Positions 16,499 to 25,004 of a DNA stretch of 48,960 nt are shown piece by piece. The notes beneath the pieces are model-generated. The model worked only from the letters and a program-made list of their open reading frames with translations. It searched no databases and was not told the origin of the DNA. The translations under genes and the position numbers were made by a program. This DNA comes from a virus. The stretch lies in IMG/VR virus record IMGVR_UViG_3300037196_000239, positions 1 through 48,960 of that record; one strand, 5' to 3'. Positions within the stretch are counted from its first letter, which is position 1. The number at the start of each line of letters is the position of its first letter.

Positions 16499-17538
16499 TA
16501 TAGATTCACCATAAAATGCTCTCCAACTGTTTTAAACTCTTCTAAACTCACTCCTTCTGGTAGATATAATCCAGCATTATTCAAAATATACTCCTTTAAG
16601 CTAGATGAGTTTCTTTTTTCTATGTTTAATATACTAATTTGAGTTTCATTTTCTTCATTATTCTTAGTTAATAGTTCAAAACCCTTAGTAGAACCCAATA
16701 ACTTAGTTATTTCTATTACATTTTCTGGTGAAGTATATACTCTATAGTAAGCATTACTATTCAAAGTCTCTAAATTAAGCATTAAATTGGTATCTATAGT
16801 AGTTATAAACTCAGGAGAATATGGATTTTCTATAAATTCCAGAGAATTTTTGTCTGTATCTAAGATCCAGCAACCCTTTTTACCTGTTTCATTAAATTTT
16901 TTGTTTAGTAAAGTTCCTAAATACACTACTTTAGCATTTAAATCTGTTGTAGGAACATGAAAATGTCCAGTAAATACTCTATCAAAAAAGTTAAGGTTGA
17001 TTTTAGATAAATCTACAGCATCTGGGTCAACTGAGATAGTTTTAGTGTCCCAAAAATGCCCAAAGAAATACTTTTTACCAGGACAATCATACTTCTTCTC
17101 AAACTCAGTAAAAGCTGAATAGATATCTGTTGTCTCTCTTAAATAAGGTAAGAAAAACAACCTGGCATCTTGTGTATCTATAAAAGAAGGCTTTGAAAAT
17201 ATATTAATTATAGGATTAAAAAGGTCTAAAATATTATGATTACTAGAAATCATATCATGGTTTCCTATAAGCCAGTAATTTCTAGGAAAAGCAGACTTAA
17301 CTCGCTTAAAAAGCTCTGCTATGGCCAATCCTTCTCTAGTATGAAGGCGTTCTGCCACATCAAAAGTATCTCCTGAAGAGATAAAACTCTCAGCATGGTG
17401 CTCTTTTCCTACCTTTATAACCCAATCCACACTATCTATAATCTCTTGTAAACGAGAAGGGGTCCCGTTTTCTAAAACCCTATCAAACGCTGCAGAAAAT
17501 TTTAGATGAAAATCTGAGGCTATAACTATTTTTCCCAT
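16498..17538 (-). CDS. 47: Recombination nuclease subunit, gp47-like (SbcD/Mre11)
   Basis: The Mn-dependent phosphoesterase of the gp46/gp47 complex. In 346 residues the calcineurin-like motifs are in order: ASDFHL (D9, H11), SSGDTFD (D57), GNHD (N93-D95), FFGHFW (H161) and TGHFHVP (H192, H194). The C-terminal third would bind the gp46 coiled-coil base. A YCGATAHT site lies 18 nt upstream of the ATG with AGAGGG between, so this pair has its own promoter and belongs to the motif regulon. Confidence 0.95.
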   Translation of the reverse strand: MGKIVIASDFHLKFSAAFDRVLENGTPSRLQEIIDSVDWVIKVGKEHHAESFISSGDTFDVAERLHTREGLAIAELFKRVKSAFPRNYWLIGNHDMISSNHNILDLFNPIINIFSKPSFIDTQDARLFFLPYLRETTDIYSAFTEFEKKYDCPGKKYFFGHFWDTKTISVDPDAVDLSKINLNFFDRVFTGHFHVPTTDLNAKVVYLGTLLNKKFNETGKKGCWILDTDKNSLEFIENPYSPEFITTIDTNLMLNLETLNSNAYYRVYTSPENVIEITKLLGSTKGFELLTKNNEENETQISILNIEKRNSSSLKEYILNNAGLYLPEGVSLEEFKTVGEHFMVNL

Positions 17539-17556
17539 AAACCCTCTCTAATACTC

Positions 17557-17564
17557 AATATCGG
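17557..17564 (-). promoter_or_regulatory. YCGATAHT promoter-like site (GCCGATATT)
   Basis: Reads TATGCCGATATTGAGTATT on the minus strand and ends 18 nt before the gp47 start codon, inside a 57-nt gap. It would drive gp47-gp46 together. Confidence 0.65.
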
Positions 17565-17595
17565 CATAGGCCCATCATTCTTTAGCTACTCAATA

Positions 17596-17901
17596 CTAGT
17601 ACATCACTTGAAATGGTGTAAATGGCCCATAATCCTTAAATAATTTTGGTCCTATATACTTTCCAGTGGCATCTACTAAACTATCATCTACTTCTAAATA
17701 GGCAGGAATAGATAGGTTTGCTACATTAATAAAACTAAGTATTAACGGTACGTTATCATAGTTTACTATAAAAGAATTATTAATAGGCATGCGTAATCGT
17801 TTATTGGACCAAAATTCCTTAGTTCCAGTTAATTTATGAGTATATGTATTATTAGTTTTAATATCAAACCAATCAAAAGCACCAGAGAACACAACTTTCA
17901 T
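17596..17901 (-). CDS. Hypothetical 101-aa protein
   Basis: Not recognised. A compact, probably beta-rich protein with many aromatic residues (AFDWFDI, EFWSNKR) and a Pro/Phe-rich end. AAGGA lies about 8-9 nt before the ATG. It is upstream of gp47 on the same strand but separated by the gp47 promoter-like site. No YCGATAHT site precedes it. Confidence 0.6.
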   Translation of the reverse strand: MKVVFSGAFDWFDIKTNNTYTHKLTGTKEFWSNKRLRMPINNSFIVNYDNVPLILSFINVANLSIPAYLEVDDSLVDATGKYIGPKLFKDYGPFTPFQVMY

Positions 17902-17987
17902 AGCCTTATTCCTTCTATTACTTAATTTAAAGCTATCCTTTGAATTAACTTTAGAATATTTATCTAACTTATGAGGTATTTTCTATT

Positions 17988-18446
17988 ATGGATAAAAGAA
18001 ATTTATTTGAGCAAATGAATGAAAGTGCCTATGAGAATAGCACTAATCCCTTTGATTCATTATATGTAGTTAGTGAAGGAGATTCTTTTACAGAATCTGA
18101 GTTGACATATACAGAACCTACAAGTGTTAAAATGCCGCATAATATGACTCAGGCAGAAATAGAAGAATGGCGCCATAGATTAGAACTTGAAGAAGAAATG
18201 AATCCATTTAATGAGCCTGTTGAACCAGAAAATATAAATTTACCCTCTGAAGAACCTCTACCAGATGAGGCTTTACGTTCAGAGCTTCCTCCAGAAGAGG
18301 GTTTGGGTGGTAATGAGGGTGAAATTCCTAGCGATCTACCTCCAGAAGAAGCTGAACACGAAGAAATAATAGACACAGTAGAGACACTATCAGCTAAAAT
18401 TGATAAATTAGCTGCTAAACTTGATGCCATTACTAGTGCTTTATAG
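17988..18446 (+). CDS. Acidic low-complexity protein with CTS-like N terminus
   Basis: A 152-residue, very acidic Pro/Glu-rich protein (PPEE and PSEEPLPDE units) ending in a short coiled coil (ETLSAKIDKLAAKLDAI). The start, MDKRNLFEQMNESAYENS, resembles the capsid-targeting tags of T4-like internal or scaffold proteins. A scaffold-like or packaged role is possible. It opens the plus-strand cassette; GAGG lies 11 nt before the ATG, with no YCGATAHT site. Confidence 0.65.
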   Translation: MDKRNLFEQMNESAYENSTNPFDSLYVVSEGDSFTESELTYTEPTSVKMPHNMTQAEIEEWRHRLELEEEMNPFNEPVEPENINLPSEEPLPDEALRSELPPEEGLGGNEGEIPSDLPPEEAEHEEIIDTVETLSAKIDKLAAKLDAITSAL

Positions 18447-18457
18447 GATAGATTACT

Positions 18458-19366
18458 ATGTCGAAAGTGATACTTACAGTAGGTCCTCCAGGTGTTGGCA
18501 AGACCACCTGGATTAAAAATTATGTAGCTAATATAAATGAGCCTTATGTGATTTGTTCTACTGACCACTATTTTGAAAAAGAAGGTAAGTATGTCTATGA
18601 ACCTTCTAAGATTGGATTAGCACATAATAGCTGCTTTGAAAAATTTGTAAATGCTCTTCGCTCTGAAATACCTCTTATTTTTATAGACAATACTAACGTA
18701 ATAAAAGAACAAAGAGCTAAATATATAAATAAAGCTAATGAATATGGCTATGAAGTAGAAGTAAAAGTATTTCCAGTAGATATAAACAGAATAAAATTAC
18801 AAAATAAGTCTCAAGAACGAATTGATGCTAATAAAATAATACCTGACTCAGTTATAGATAGAATGTCTAGTAAATTAGATTTAGATCCAGGAACTTGGAA
18901 ACTAGTTAATGGTAAATTAGTAAAAATTTTAGAAACAAAACAATTTATTAGAGTTTCTGAAATTCAAGAAATGGCTGCTACCCCTCCACCTCCTACTACA
19001 GCCGAATTAAATCCTCCAGCACAAACACAACAAGTTAGTAGTTCTATGCCTTCTTGGATACAGCAACCAGATTCTGCAACTACTATAGGCTTTGCTGGTA
19101 AGGAAGCCTCTAATGCTATGGGTGATAAGGGATTACAAAGACAAGTAGCTACTAAAAATGCTATATCAGGCCTAACTAATAGGATTGCTTCTAAATTAAC
19201 TGCTAATAATCGTAAATTTGATGCTAACCAATTATCTTCTTGGATATCTTCTAATGCTTCTACAAATCAATTTTATACTGCCCAAGATGGAACTACTTAT
19301 GCTTTAGCTTCTGTTCAATATAGTAGTTTAGTAACATTTTTACGTCAACTATCTCCTACTCAATAG
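18458..19366 (+). CDS. P-loop kinase of the N4BP2L1/polynucleotide-kinase type, fused to a Gln/Ser-rich tail
   Basis: Residues 1-150 form an AAA_33-type kinase domain: Walker A GPPGVGKTT (9-17), CSTDHYF (D36, the acidic base position), and FIDNTN (D77-N80), followed by ANEYGYEVEV and a basic lid helix. This group phosphorylates polynucleotide 5' ends or related small substrates; T4 PNK uses the same fold. Residues 165-302 are Pro/Gln/Ser-rich and then a small globular part, with no phosphatase motif, so end-healing as in T4 Pnkp is not supported. It starts 11 nt after the acidic gene. Confidence 0.75.
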   Translation: MSKVILTVGPPGVGKTTWIKNYVANINEPYVICSTDHYFEKEGKYVYEPSKIGLAHNSCFEKFVNALRSEIPLIFIDNTNVIKEQRAKYINKANEYGYEVEVKVFPVDINRIKLQNKSQERIDANKIIPDSVIDRMSSKLDLDPGTWKLVNGKLVKILETKQFIRVSEIQEMAATPPPPTTAELNPPAQTQQVSSSMPSWIQQPDSATTIGFAGKEASNAMGDKGLQRQVATKNAISGLTNRIASKLTANNRKFDANQLSSWISSNASTNQFYTAQDGTTYALASVQYSSLVTFLRQLSPTQ

Positions 19367-19372
19367 GTAAAT

Positions 19373-19921
19373 ATGAAGAAGCTAGACAAAACAATGTTTA
19401 TCAGAAACTCTAAAGAATTTTTAGATGAGTTACATGCCATGCCTATACATCCTCCAGCTTTAATACATTTAAAACCAGCCCCAGCAGGAGATTGGTATGA
19501 TAGATTACATTTAGCTAATTTAGAATCTATATATAATCTACCTCAGGGTATATTAAAACACATGATTGATATAGAATCTGGTGGAAATCCATTAGCGCAC
19601 TCTAACAAGGGAGCAAAAGGACTATTTCAGATTATGGATAAAAAGCATAGTGGCTTTACTGGAGACCCCTTTAATCCAATAGAGGCTGCTAAATATGCTG
19701 CTAAAACTTTAAATGATTTAGCTCATCATTTTGGAAATTATAAAGAAGCTGTTGCAGCATATGATTGGGGAATAGGAAATATGACAACTCATGGACTAGA
19801 AAATGCCCCAGAAGAAACAAAAAATTACATAAAAAAATTTGAACAGCATGGCACTAATCTAGGCAATGTTATGCATTCTGTAAATGACGTTCACACATTT
19901 GAAAGGAAGCATAAGATATAA
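19373..19921 (+). CDS. Lytic transglycosylase (SLT family)
   Basis: Cleaves the murein glycan between MurNAc and GlcNAc, leaving 1,6-anhydro ends. The core is IDIESGGNPLAHSNKGAKGL (E68 catalytic, then GLFQIM) and the later AAYDWGIGNM. The 182 residues include a 55-residue N-terminal extension with SKEFLDELH and no signal peptide, which suits a virion-borne enzyme more than a secreted one. It sits 6 nt after the kinase gene and overlaps an alternative start of the next gene. Confidence 0.88.
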   Translation: MKKLDKTMFIRNSKEFLDELHAMPIHPPALIHLKPAPAGDWYDRLHLANLESIYNLPQGILKHMIDIESGGNPLAHSNKGAKGLFQIMDKKHSGFTGDPFNPIEAAKYAAKTLNDLAHHFGNYKEAVAAYDWGIGNMTTHGLENAPEETKNYIKKFEQHGTNLGNVMHSVNDVHTFERKHKI

Positions 19922-19922
19922 T

Positions 19923-20432
19923 ATGACTAATAAAAGTTTAATACGAAATGAAATAAAAAGAGTTTTAAACATACAGGAAGAAACAGAGGAACCTTTAACT
20001 AAAGCTCCAACTAAAGAAGATATTAAAAAAGAACCCAAAGAAGAACTTATTAAAAAAGATAAAAAAGAAGTGTATGGTAAGGAACTAATACTAGATATAC
20101 ATGAAGTTGAAAAAGATAAAATTACAGTAAAAAATATAAAAACATTTGCTGAAGAGTTATGTGATGAAATTGGAATGACAAAAGGTATTAAAGCAATAGT
20201 GTGGGGAACTGATTCAGATAAGGATGAGTTAAAGGATCCGCGAGCAGATGGGCTGTCATGCATACAATTTCTTCATAGTTCTTCTATTGTAGTTCATGGA
20301 ATAGATTTGCTTGGACGCATTTTTATAAATATTTTTTCATGTAAGGAATTTTCAACTGATAAAGCTAAAAACTTTGCTTTGAAATCATGGGGTGGAAAAA
20401 TAGCCTCAGAACATGTAATTATACGTAAATAA
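19923..20432 (+). CDS. speD: AdoMet decarboxylase-like (SpeD/SpeH) pyruvoyl enzyme
   Basis: Residues 52-169 match bacterial class 1B AdoMet decarboxylase: LDIHEVEKDKI, a Gly-Leu-Ser strand, SSSIVVH, INIFSCKEF and a terminal IIRK. Taking S120 as the pyruvoyl-forming serine puts His at +5 (H125) and Cys at +20 (C140), the spacing of S63, H68 and C83 in the Thermotoga enzyme. The residue before the serine is Ser, not the usual Glu. The product would be decarboxylated AdoMet for spermidine; some SpeD relatives act on ornithine or arginine instead. The first 50 residues are a Lys/Glu-rich extension with a CTS-like start. The ATG at 19923 is preferred (GGAAG 13 nt upstream) over 19884, which has no ribosome site. 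Confidence 0.75.
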   Translation: MTNKSLIRNEIKRVLNIQEETEEPLTKAPTKEDIKKEPKEELIKKDKKEVYGKELILDIHEVEKDKITVKNIKTFAEELCDEIGMTKGIKAIVWGTDSDKDELKDPRADGLSCIQFLHSSSIVVHGIDLLGRIFINIFSCKEFSTDKAKNFALKSWGGKIASEHVIIRK

Positions 20433-20446
20433 AGGGAAGAAATAAA

Positions 20447-21442
20447 ATGAAGGATAGTAAATTAAATGGAGTTTTCATAATCCCTACGGGGATTTCAAGT
20501 TCCATAGGTGGTCATGCCTCTGCTCTTTCTCAAGTTAATTTGATTGCTTCTTGTTGTAACAAACTTTTAGCAAACCCAAATTCAGTAAATGCTAGTGATA
20601 TAAATACCATGGCAAACAATGTATGGTATGTAGAAGGCTCAACTTTAGATAGAATGCTTAATGAAAATATTAACCTTAAAGAAACAAAAACATATAATAA
20701 AATACTTTGTGTAGTAAATTCTCCTTTATCTATTGCCTCAATAAATGCTGTTAATGCTGCACGATGGACTTCTGGCTGTGATATAACTCTTGTTGAACTA
20801 AATACAGCCTTAATAATGGAGGCTTTTATTCATCCAAATGGGGTTGCTGATGGAAATATTTATGGTATGGATGAACTTATAAATCAGGTTAAGAATTTAG
20901 ATTTTGATATACTAACTGTACATACTCCAATAATATGTTCTAAAGAGATATCAGATTATTATTGGATTAATGGTGGCACTTCTCCATGGGGTGCTGTAGA
21001 AGCTAAATTATCAAAATATCTTAGTTATGCTTTAAATAAACAAGCAGTTCATAGTCCAGTTGAGTTTTTAGAAGATGCTTTATTTAATAAAATTATAGTA
21101 GATAAACAACAAGCTGCTGAAATTATAAGTCAAACATTTGGACAATGTATGTGGATTGGTTCGCGGAGAGCTCCTACAATAGACATAACAAAAAATAATA
21201 AAAACTTATCAAATGATGATATAGATTTTATGGTTAGTCCCTATAATTGCTGGTCAACTCCTCATATAGCCTGTATAAATAATAATATACCAATTATAGT
21301 GGTAAAAGAAAATACTACATGTCTTAAAGATGTAATATATCCTGATAATAAAAATATTATATTTGTTGAAAATTATTTAGAGGCAGCTGGTGTTGTTCAA
21401 TGTCTTAATGCTGGTGTAGATTATAGACTTATTACCCTATAG
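20447..21442 (+). CDS. DUF3326-family protein
   Basis: A 331-residue match to DUF3326, a family known mainly from cyanobacteria and other bacteria and of unknown function. Landmarks: VFIIPTGISSSIGGHAS near the N terminus, ANPNSVNASDINTMANN, WYVEGSTLD, PWGAVEAKLSK, AVHSPVEF, SRRAPTI, VSPYNCWSTPHIACINN and IPIIVVKENTT. The length is normal and no conserved block seems missing, so it is probably an active protein. It follows the SpeD-like gene by 14 nt with GGGAAG before its ATG, so the two are in one operon. A role in polyamine or AdoMet-related metabolism is only a guess from this pairing. Confidence 0.8.
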   Translation: MKDSKLNGVFIIPTGISSSIGGHASALSQVNLIASCCNKLLANPNSVNASDINTMANNVWYVEGSTLDRMLNENINLKETKTYNKILCVVNSPLSIASINAVNAARWTSGCDITLVELNTALIMEAFIHPNGVADGNIYGMDELINQVKNLDFDILTVHTPIICSKEISDYYWINGGTSPWGAVEAKLSKYLSYALNKQAVHSPVEFLEDALFNKIIVDKQQAAEIISQTFGQCMWIGSRRAPTIDITKNNKNLSNDDIDFMVSPYNCWSTPHIACINNNIPIIVVKENTTCLKDVIYPDNKNIIFVENYLEAAGVVQCLNAGVDYRLITL

Positions 21443-21464
21443 TAAAATATAAATAAATATATAA

Positions 21465-21496
21465 AAATAAAGGACCAGTAATAAGGTCCTTTATTT
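21465..21496. terminator. Bidirectional terminator between convergent operons
   Basis: A 12-bp inverted repeat (21465-21476 with 21485-21496, GGACC/GGTCC core, 8-nt loop) flanked by A-rich and T-rich arms. It lies between the plus-strand DUF3326 gene and the minus-strand tail fibre gene and can end transcription from both sides. The rest of the 132-nt gap shows nothing else. Confidence 0.85.
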
Positions 21497-21574
21497 ATAT
21501 TAGAGGGAGTTACTTATTCCAGACTAGCAGACAGTTTATATATTCCCTATATATTTACTAGTTATTAATAGTAA

Positions 21575-23863
21575 TTATATTTCTGTTGCTGATATTGAGA
21601 TATTTGACACAGAGGCGGTACCTCCAGTAACTGCCATCAAAGAACAATCTATCCAATAAGCAGTAGCAATAGTTAATCCAGTAGCACTATATGTAATAGT
21701 AAATGGGGTTTTTTGAGCAGCCACTGATGAAATTATTGGCCCTATTGACAAACCAAGTAGTGTTCCTGTAACTGCTGCTCCATTTATGGGTGCTGTTCCT
21801 GTACCGTATCTCAAATCTACTGTTGCTCCATCTCCTGCTGTAGTATTTGATAACATACCACAAATAGTTACCTCTACTCTTGTTGAATTTACTGGAGTAA
21901 TAGTTCCTCCAATTGCCATCATAACAGCAGTAGTTAAGGTAGTTCCAGTAGGGGCAGCAGATGTATGGGAAGTAACAGCACTGGAGGTTGCTAAAATAGT
22001 ATGACCACTTATTTGAACAGCACCACCACCCTGAGTAACTATATTTAAACCGATTGAACCGCTTTCTGAGTTGTTAGCAGTTCCTATTTGTACAGCTCCT
22101 CCATTAGAGCCTTGTACAGCAAACCAATTAGTAGCACTTGATACTGGAGAAACAACCATCTGAGTTCCTCCAGATGACATAACTAGAAAGGAACCATCTG
22201 AACGTAATCTGGTGTTTACTGAAGTTCCAATATTATTTCCCATATCAAAACTTCCAGTGCTGTTATATCCACCACTCAAATACATAGTAGTATCTGTAGA
22301 GGAGGCCCCATTACCATTATATCCAGTAAAATACTGTAGACCTATATGATGACAAAACATTCCTATCTCACAATTAGGGCCTAGTCCTGGTTGATTTATA
22401 GCATGTGTAACTCCATTTGAGTCTTTTAATAAATCCAGGGTATTTATGGTTATATTTCCTGATATATAGGAAGAAACACAAACATTGGTAGCACTAGGAA
22501 CAACCAATGCAGCACCGGCCGCAGCATATTCAATTTGTGTCCCTGATCCAGAAATTCCACCACCTGACCCTGTAATAGTTATACCATTTAATCCTATTTG
22601 TAACCAACCTCCATTCCAAATAAGCGAGGAACTATTTAATAATATACTATAAGTTCCATATGTATTACTTATTAAATTACAATTTGATAAATACACAGCA
22701 CTAGTCCATACTGATCCAGTTCCAGCATTTACGGTAATTATAGAAGTATATGCTTGGGTATAATGGCCAGAAAAATTACAATTAGCAAAGTTAATATACT
22801 CTACTTGGTAATTAGTAGAGCCACCTATCAGTAATCCAGCACTGGTAAAGTTCTCGCAAGAAAAATTAGATATATTAATACCATTACAGCCACCTCCCAA
22901 AAATAATCCAAGTGTTCCTTGTCCATTAGGGCCGCTCCCATTAAGACACACATTATTTAAGGATACACCATAAACAAATCCAGTATCGTTTCCTACCTGT
23001 ATTACTGGACTAGATAAAGTCCAAGCCGTAAGATAGGCTTTTGGAGTATACCAGTCCTGAGGTTGCCCACATTCTAGTAATACTCCATTTTGAGTTATTA
23101 ATATATTACAAGCATAATAACCACATGGAACAATTACCTTACCTATACCATGTGCTACAGCATAAGCAATGGCATTATTAAAAGCACTTGATTGATCAAA
23201 GGTAAGATTATTTGGAATAGCACCAAAAGATATAACATTTACACCACTAGTATCCAGAATAGACTGAAGACTGGATGAAGTAGATCCTCCAGTAGCAGTA
23301 TAAGATATAGCTGAAGGAACAGCACCTGGGGCAGTATTCCAGCTACCGTCTCCTCTTAAATAAGTACTACTACTAGCTGTTCCTGTTACATTCAATGAAG
23401 TTACTGGTATAGTATTAGAGGTAATACTAGCCCCAGATGTTATAATAGAAGAGCAAGTAATAGAACCTGTAAAAGTAGGGGAAGAATTTAAAACTGCATA
23501 GGAAGACAGAGCAGAAGAGGTTATATAACCAGCAGTATTAGAAGTATTATATGGAGTAAATCCTAATGCGTTAGTTATTTGGTTTGAAGTAAGACCGGTT
23601 AATCCCAAAGCAGAACCGTTGAATTGATTAGCTGCTAAATTACCACTAGAGTCTCTAAGAGCAACACTAGAAGGAATGGGAGATACACTACCACTATTAC
23701 CTAAAGCAGCTTGTCCTACTGCTGTGTCTATTGCTAATAGATTGGCTATACTTGATGGTGATGCGCTTTGATCTAATTCTAAATTAAGAAGTGGAGTTCT
23801 TAATGGAAGAGTTGATACACTAGTAGTTATAATTCCTGGTGTAGTTATGCGTTGTTCTGACAT
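21575..23863 (-). CDS. Tail fibre or tailspike with beta-helix domain
   Basis: A 762-residue receptor-binding protein. Residues 1-185 are a repetitive fibre shaft with phage-fibre phrases (SSPTFTGSI, GTASSSTYLRGDGSWN). Residues 209-250 (VISFGAIPNNLTFDQSSAFN, then an Ala-rich helix and KVIVPCGYYA) mark the start of a pectate-lyase-like beta helix that runs to about residue 500 in Gly/Asn/Ser-rich rungs. The last 100 residues form a separate beta-rich tip. No catalytic set could be assigned. GGAG lies 7 nt before the ATG; two TATAAATA strings (T4-late-like) lie upstream in the 105-nt gap on the minus strand but could be chance in AT-rich DNA. Confidence 0.85.
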   Translation of the reverse strand: MSEQRITTPGIITTSVSTLPLRTPLLNLELDQSASPSSIANLLAIDTAVGQAALGNSGSVSPIPSSVALRDSSGNLAANQFNGSALGLTGLTSNQITNALGFTPYNTSNTAGYITSSALSSYAVLNSSPTFTGSITCSSIITSGASITSNTIPVTSLNVTGTASSSTYLRGDGSWNTAPGAVPSAISYTATGGSTSSSLQSILDTSGVNVISFGAIPNNLTFDQSSAFNNAIAYAVAHGIGKVIVPCGYYACNILITQNGVLLECGQPQDWYTPKAYLTAWTLSSPVIQVGNDTGFVYGVSLNNVCLNGSGPNGQGTLGLFLGGGCNGINISNFSCENFTSAGLLIGGSTNYQVEYINFANCNFSGHYTQAYTSIITVNAGTGSVWTSAVYLSNCNLISNTYGTYSILLNSSSLIWNGGWLQIGLNGITITGSGGGISGSGTQIEYAAAGAALVVPSATNVCVSSYISGNITINTLDLLKDSNGVTHAINQPGLGPNCEIGMFCHHIGLQYFTGYNGNGASSTDTTMYLSGGYNSTGSFDMGNNIGTSVNTRLRSDGSFLVMSSGGTQMVVSPVSSATNWFAVQGSNGGAVQIGTANNSESGSIGLNIVTQGGGAVQISGHTILATSSAVTSHTSAAPTGTTLTTAVMMAIGGTITPVNSTRVEVTICGMLSNTTAGDGATVDLRYGTGTAPINGAAVTGTLLGLSIGPIISSVAAQKTPFTITYSATGLTIATAYWIDCSLMAVTGGTASVSNISISATEI

Positions 23864-23968
23864 TAGAATGTCTCCAGTTATTAATTTATATTAAGTATAC
23901 AGTTAATTACATTCTATATTTATACAATAAAACAGCCTCATCCTTTATTTATATTATAGGGCTTAACA

Positions 23969-25003
23969 CTACTCATACTTCTGAAGTTGCTCATTCCAGG
24001 TCAAGAATAACAGACCATTTTCTTTCCTTTTATTATTAATCCAAATTAATGATTGCTTTTTAGTATGATTATATCCTAGAGCTTTATGTAATTGCTTATG
24101 CCATTCAATTATTAAAGGCAAGCCATTTGAATAATCTAATAAGTCATTTTCTAAGGCCAGTAAAGTTTCTTCTGATAGGCCCATATAATCTTCTGTTGTT
24201 TTTATTTTGAACTTCATAAGGATATTAGAAACCGTATTCAGATGATGGATTACCTCCTTAGAAGTGTCTTGAATGCCGTAAAGAAGTCTTAATTTTTTAG
24301 TCCATTTCTCACTTATGTATTCTCTTATTATTCTACTTAATTTTACTACTTCACCAGAGTTACCTGTCCCGCCGGCTGCCTTTGATTTTAATTCATTTGC
24401 CTTACAGCCGCAAGATTTTACTTCCATTCTTATTAAACTAGATGCCTTTCTTTCTATCAATTTATTACACCCATGACACAAACATAAAATTTTTCCTGAT
24501 TGAAGTAGTTTTAGTGGTTCTATATATTCAACTTGGCCTATGCTTTTAACTTTTTCAAAATTTATTTTTTGTTTTTCTATTAACAAACATCCACAACTAG
24601 TAACAAGACCATCAATTAATGACCTAGAAGAAGCTATATGATAATTACCACAATCACATAAGCAATTCCAATAAGCTAAATTACTTTTATTTTTTTCTTT
24701 TCTAGGAACTGTATTTAAAGCAGTCAATCTACCAAATTTTTTATTTACTAAATCACTAGATGCTAACTTAATTTTTAAACATCCACAACTTTTAGTATCC
24801 CCTTTAACTAGGTCCTGTGAAGAAACTAGAGTAAAATTACCACAAGAACACTGTGCCTTATAATAAATGACCCTACTTTTATTTTTTAGACATTTACCAA
24901 CTAGGTCTAAAATTTTTAGCTGCCCGAAAACCTTACCAATAATGTTGTTTTTTGGAGATACATTACTATCAAACTGATATTTATATAGATCTTCTAATTT
25001 CAC
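23969..25003 (-). CDS. HNH endonuclease with three CxC/SCGC zinc modules
   Basis: A 344-residue free-standing homing-type endonuclease. Three repeats of the 'GxxFGrL... C-x-C-G ... SCGC' kind lie at about 22-78, 88-142 and 155-202 (Cys pairs C52/C54 with C73/C75; C114-C118 with C137/C139; C174-C179 with C198/C200); these probably bind zinc and DNA. A phage-type HNH region follows (VIHHLNTVSN, H253/H254; IIEWHKQLHKALG, H302/H306). GTG at 25003, one base after the nrdJ stop, is preferred; a longer reading frame would overlap nrdJ by 89 nt. It probably arrived as a mobile gene beside nrdJ. Confidence 0.78.
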   Translation of the reverse strand: MKLEDLYKYQFDSNVSPKNNIIGKVFGQLKILDLVGKCLKNKSRVIYYKAQCSCGNFTLVSSQDLVKGDTKSCGCLKIKLASSDLVNKKFGRLTALNTVPRKEKNKSNLAYWNCLCDCGNYHIASSRSLIDGLVTSCGCLLIEKQKINFEKVKSIGQVEYIEPLKLLQSGKILCLCHGCNKLIERKASSLIRMEVKSCGCKANELKSKAAGGTGNSGEVVKLSRIIREYISEKWTKKLRLLYGIQDTSKEVIHHLNTVSNILMKFKIKTTEDYMGLSEETLLALENDLLDYSNGLPLIIEWHKQLHKALGYNHTKKQSLIWINNKRKENGLLFLTWNEQLQKYE

Positions 25004-25004
25004 A

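Noticed and set aside
23864-23968. T4-type late promoters (TATAAATA) before the tail fibre
   Set aside because: Two copies exist on the minus strand, but the DNA is very AT-rich and the string is not seen upstream of other presumed late genes, so it was not listed as a promoter.
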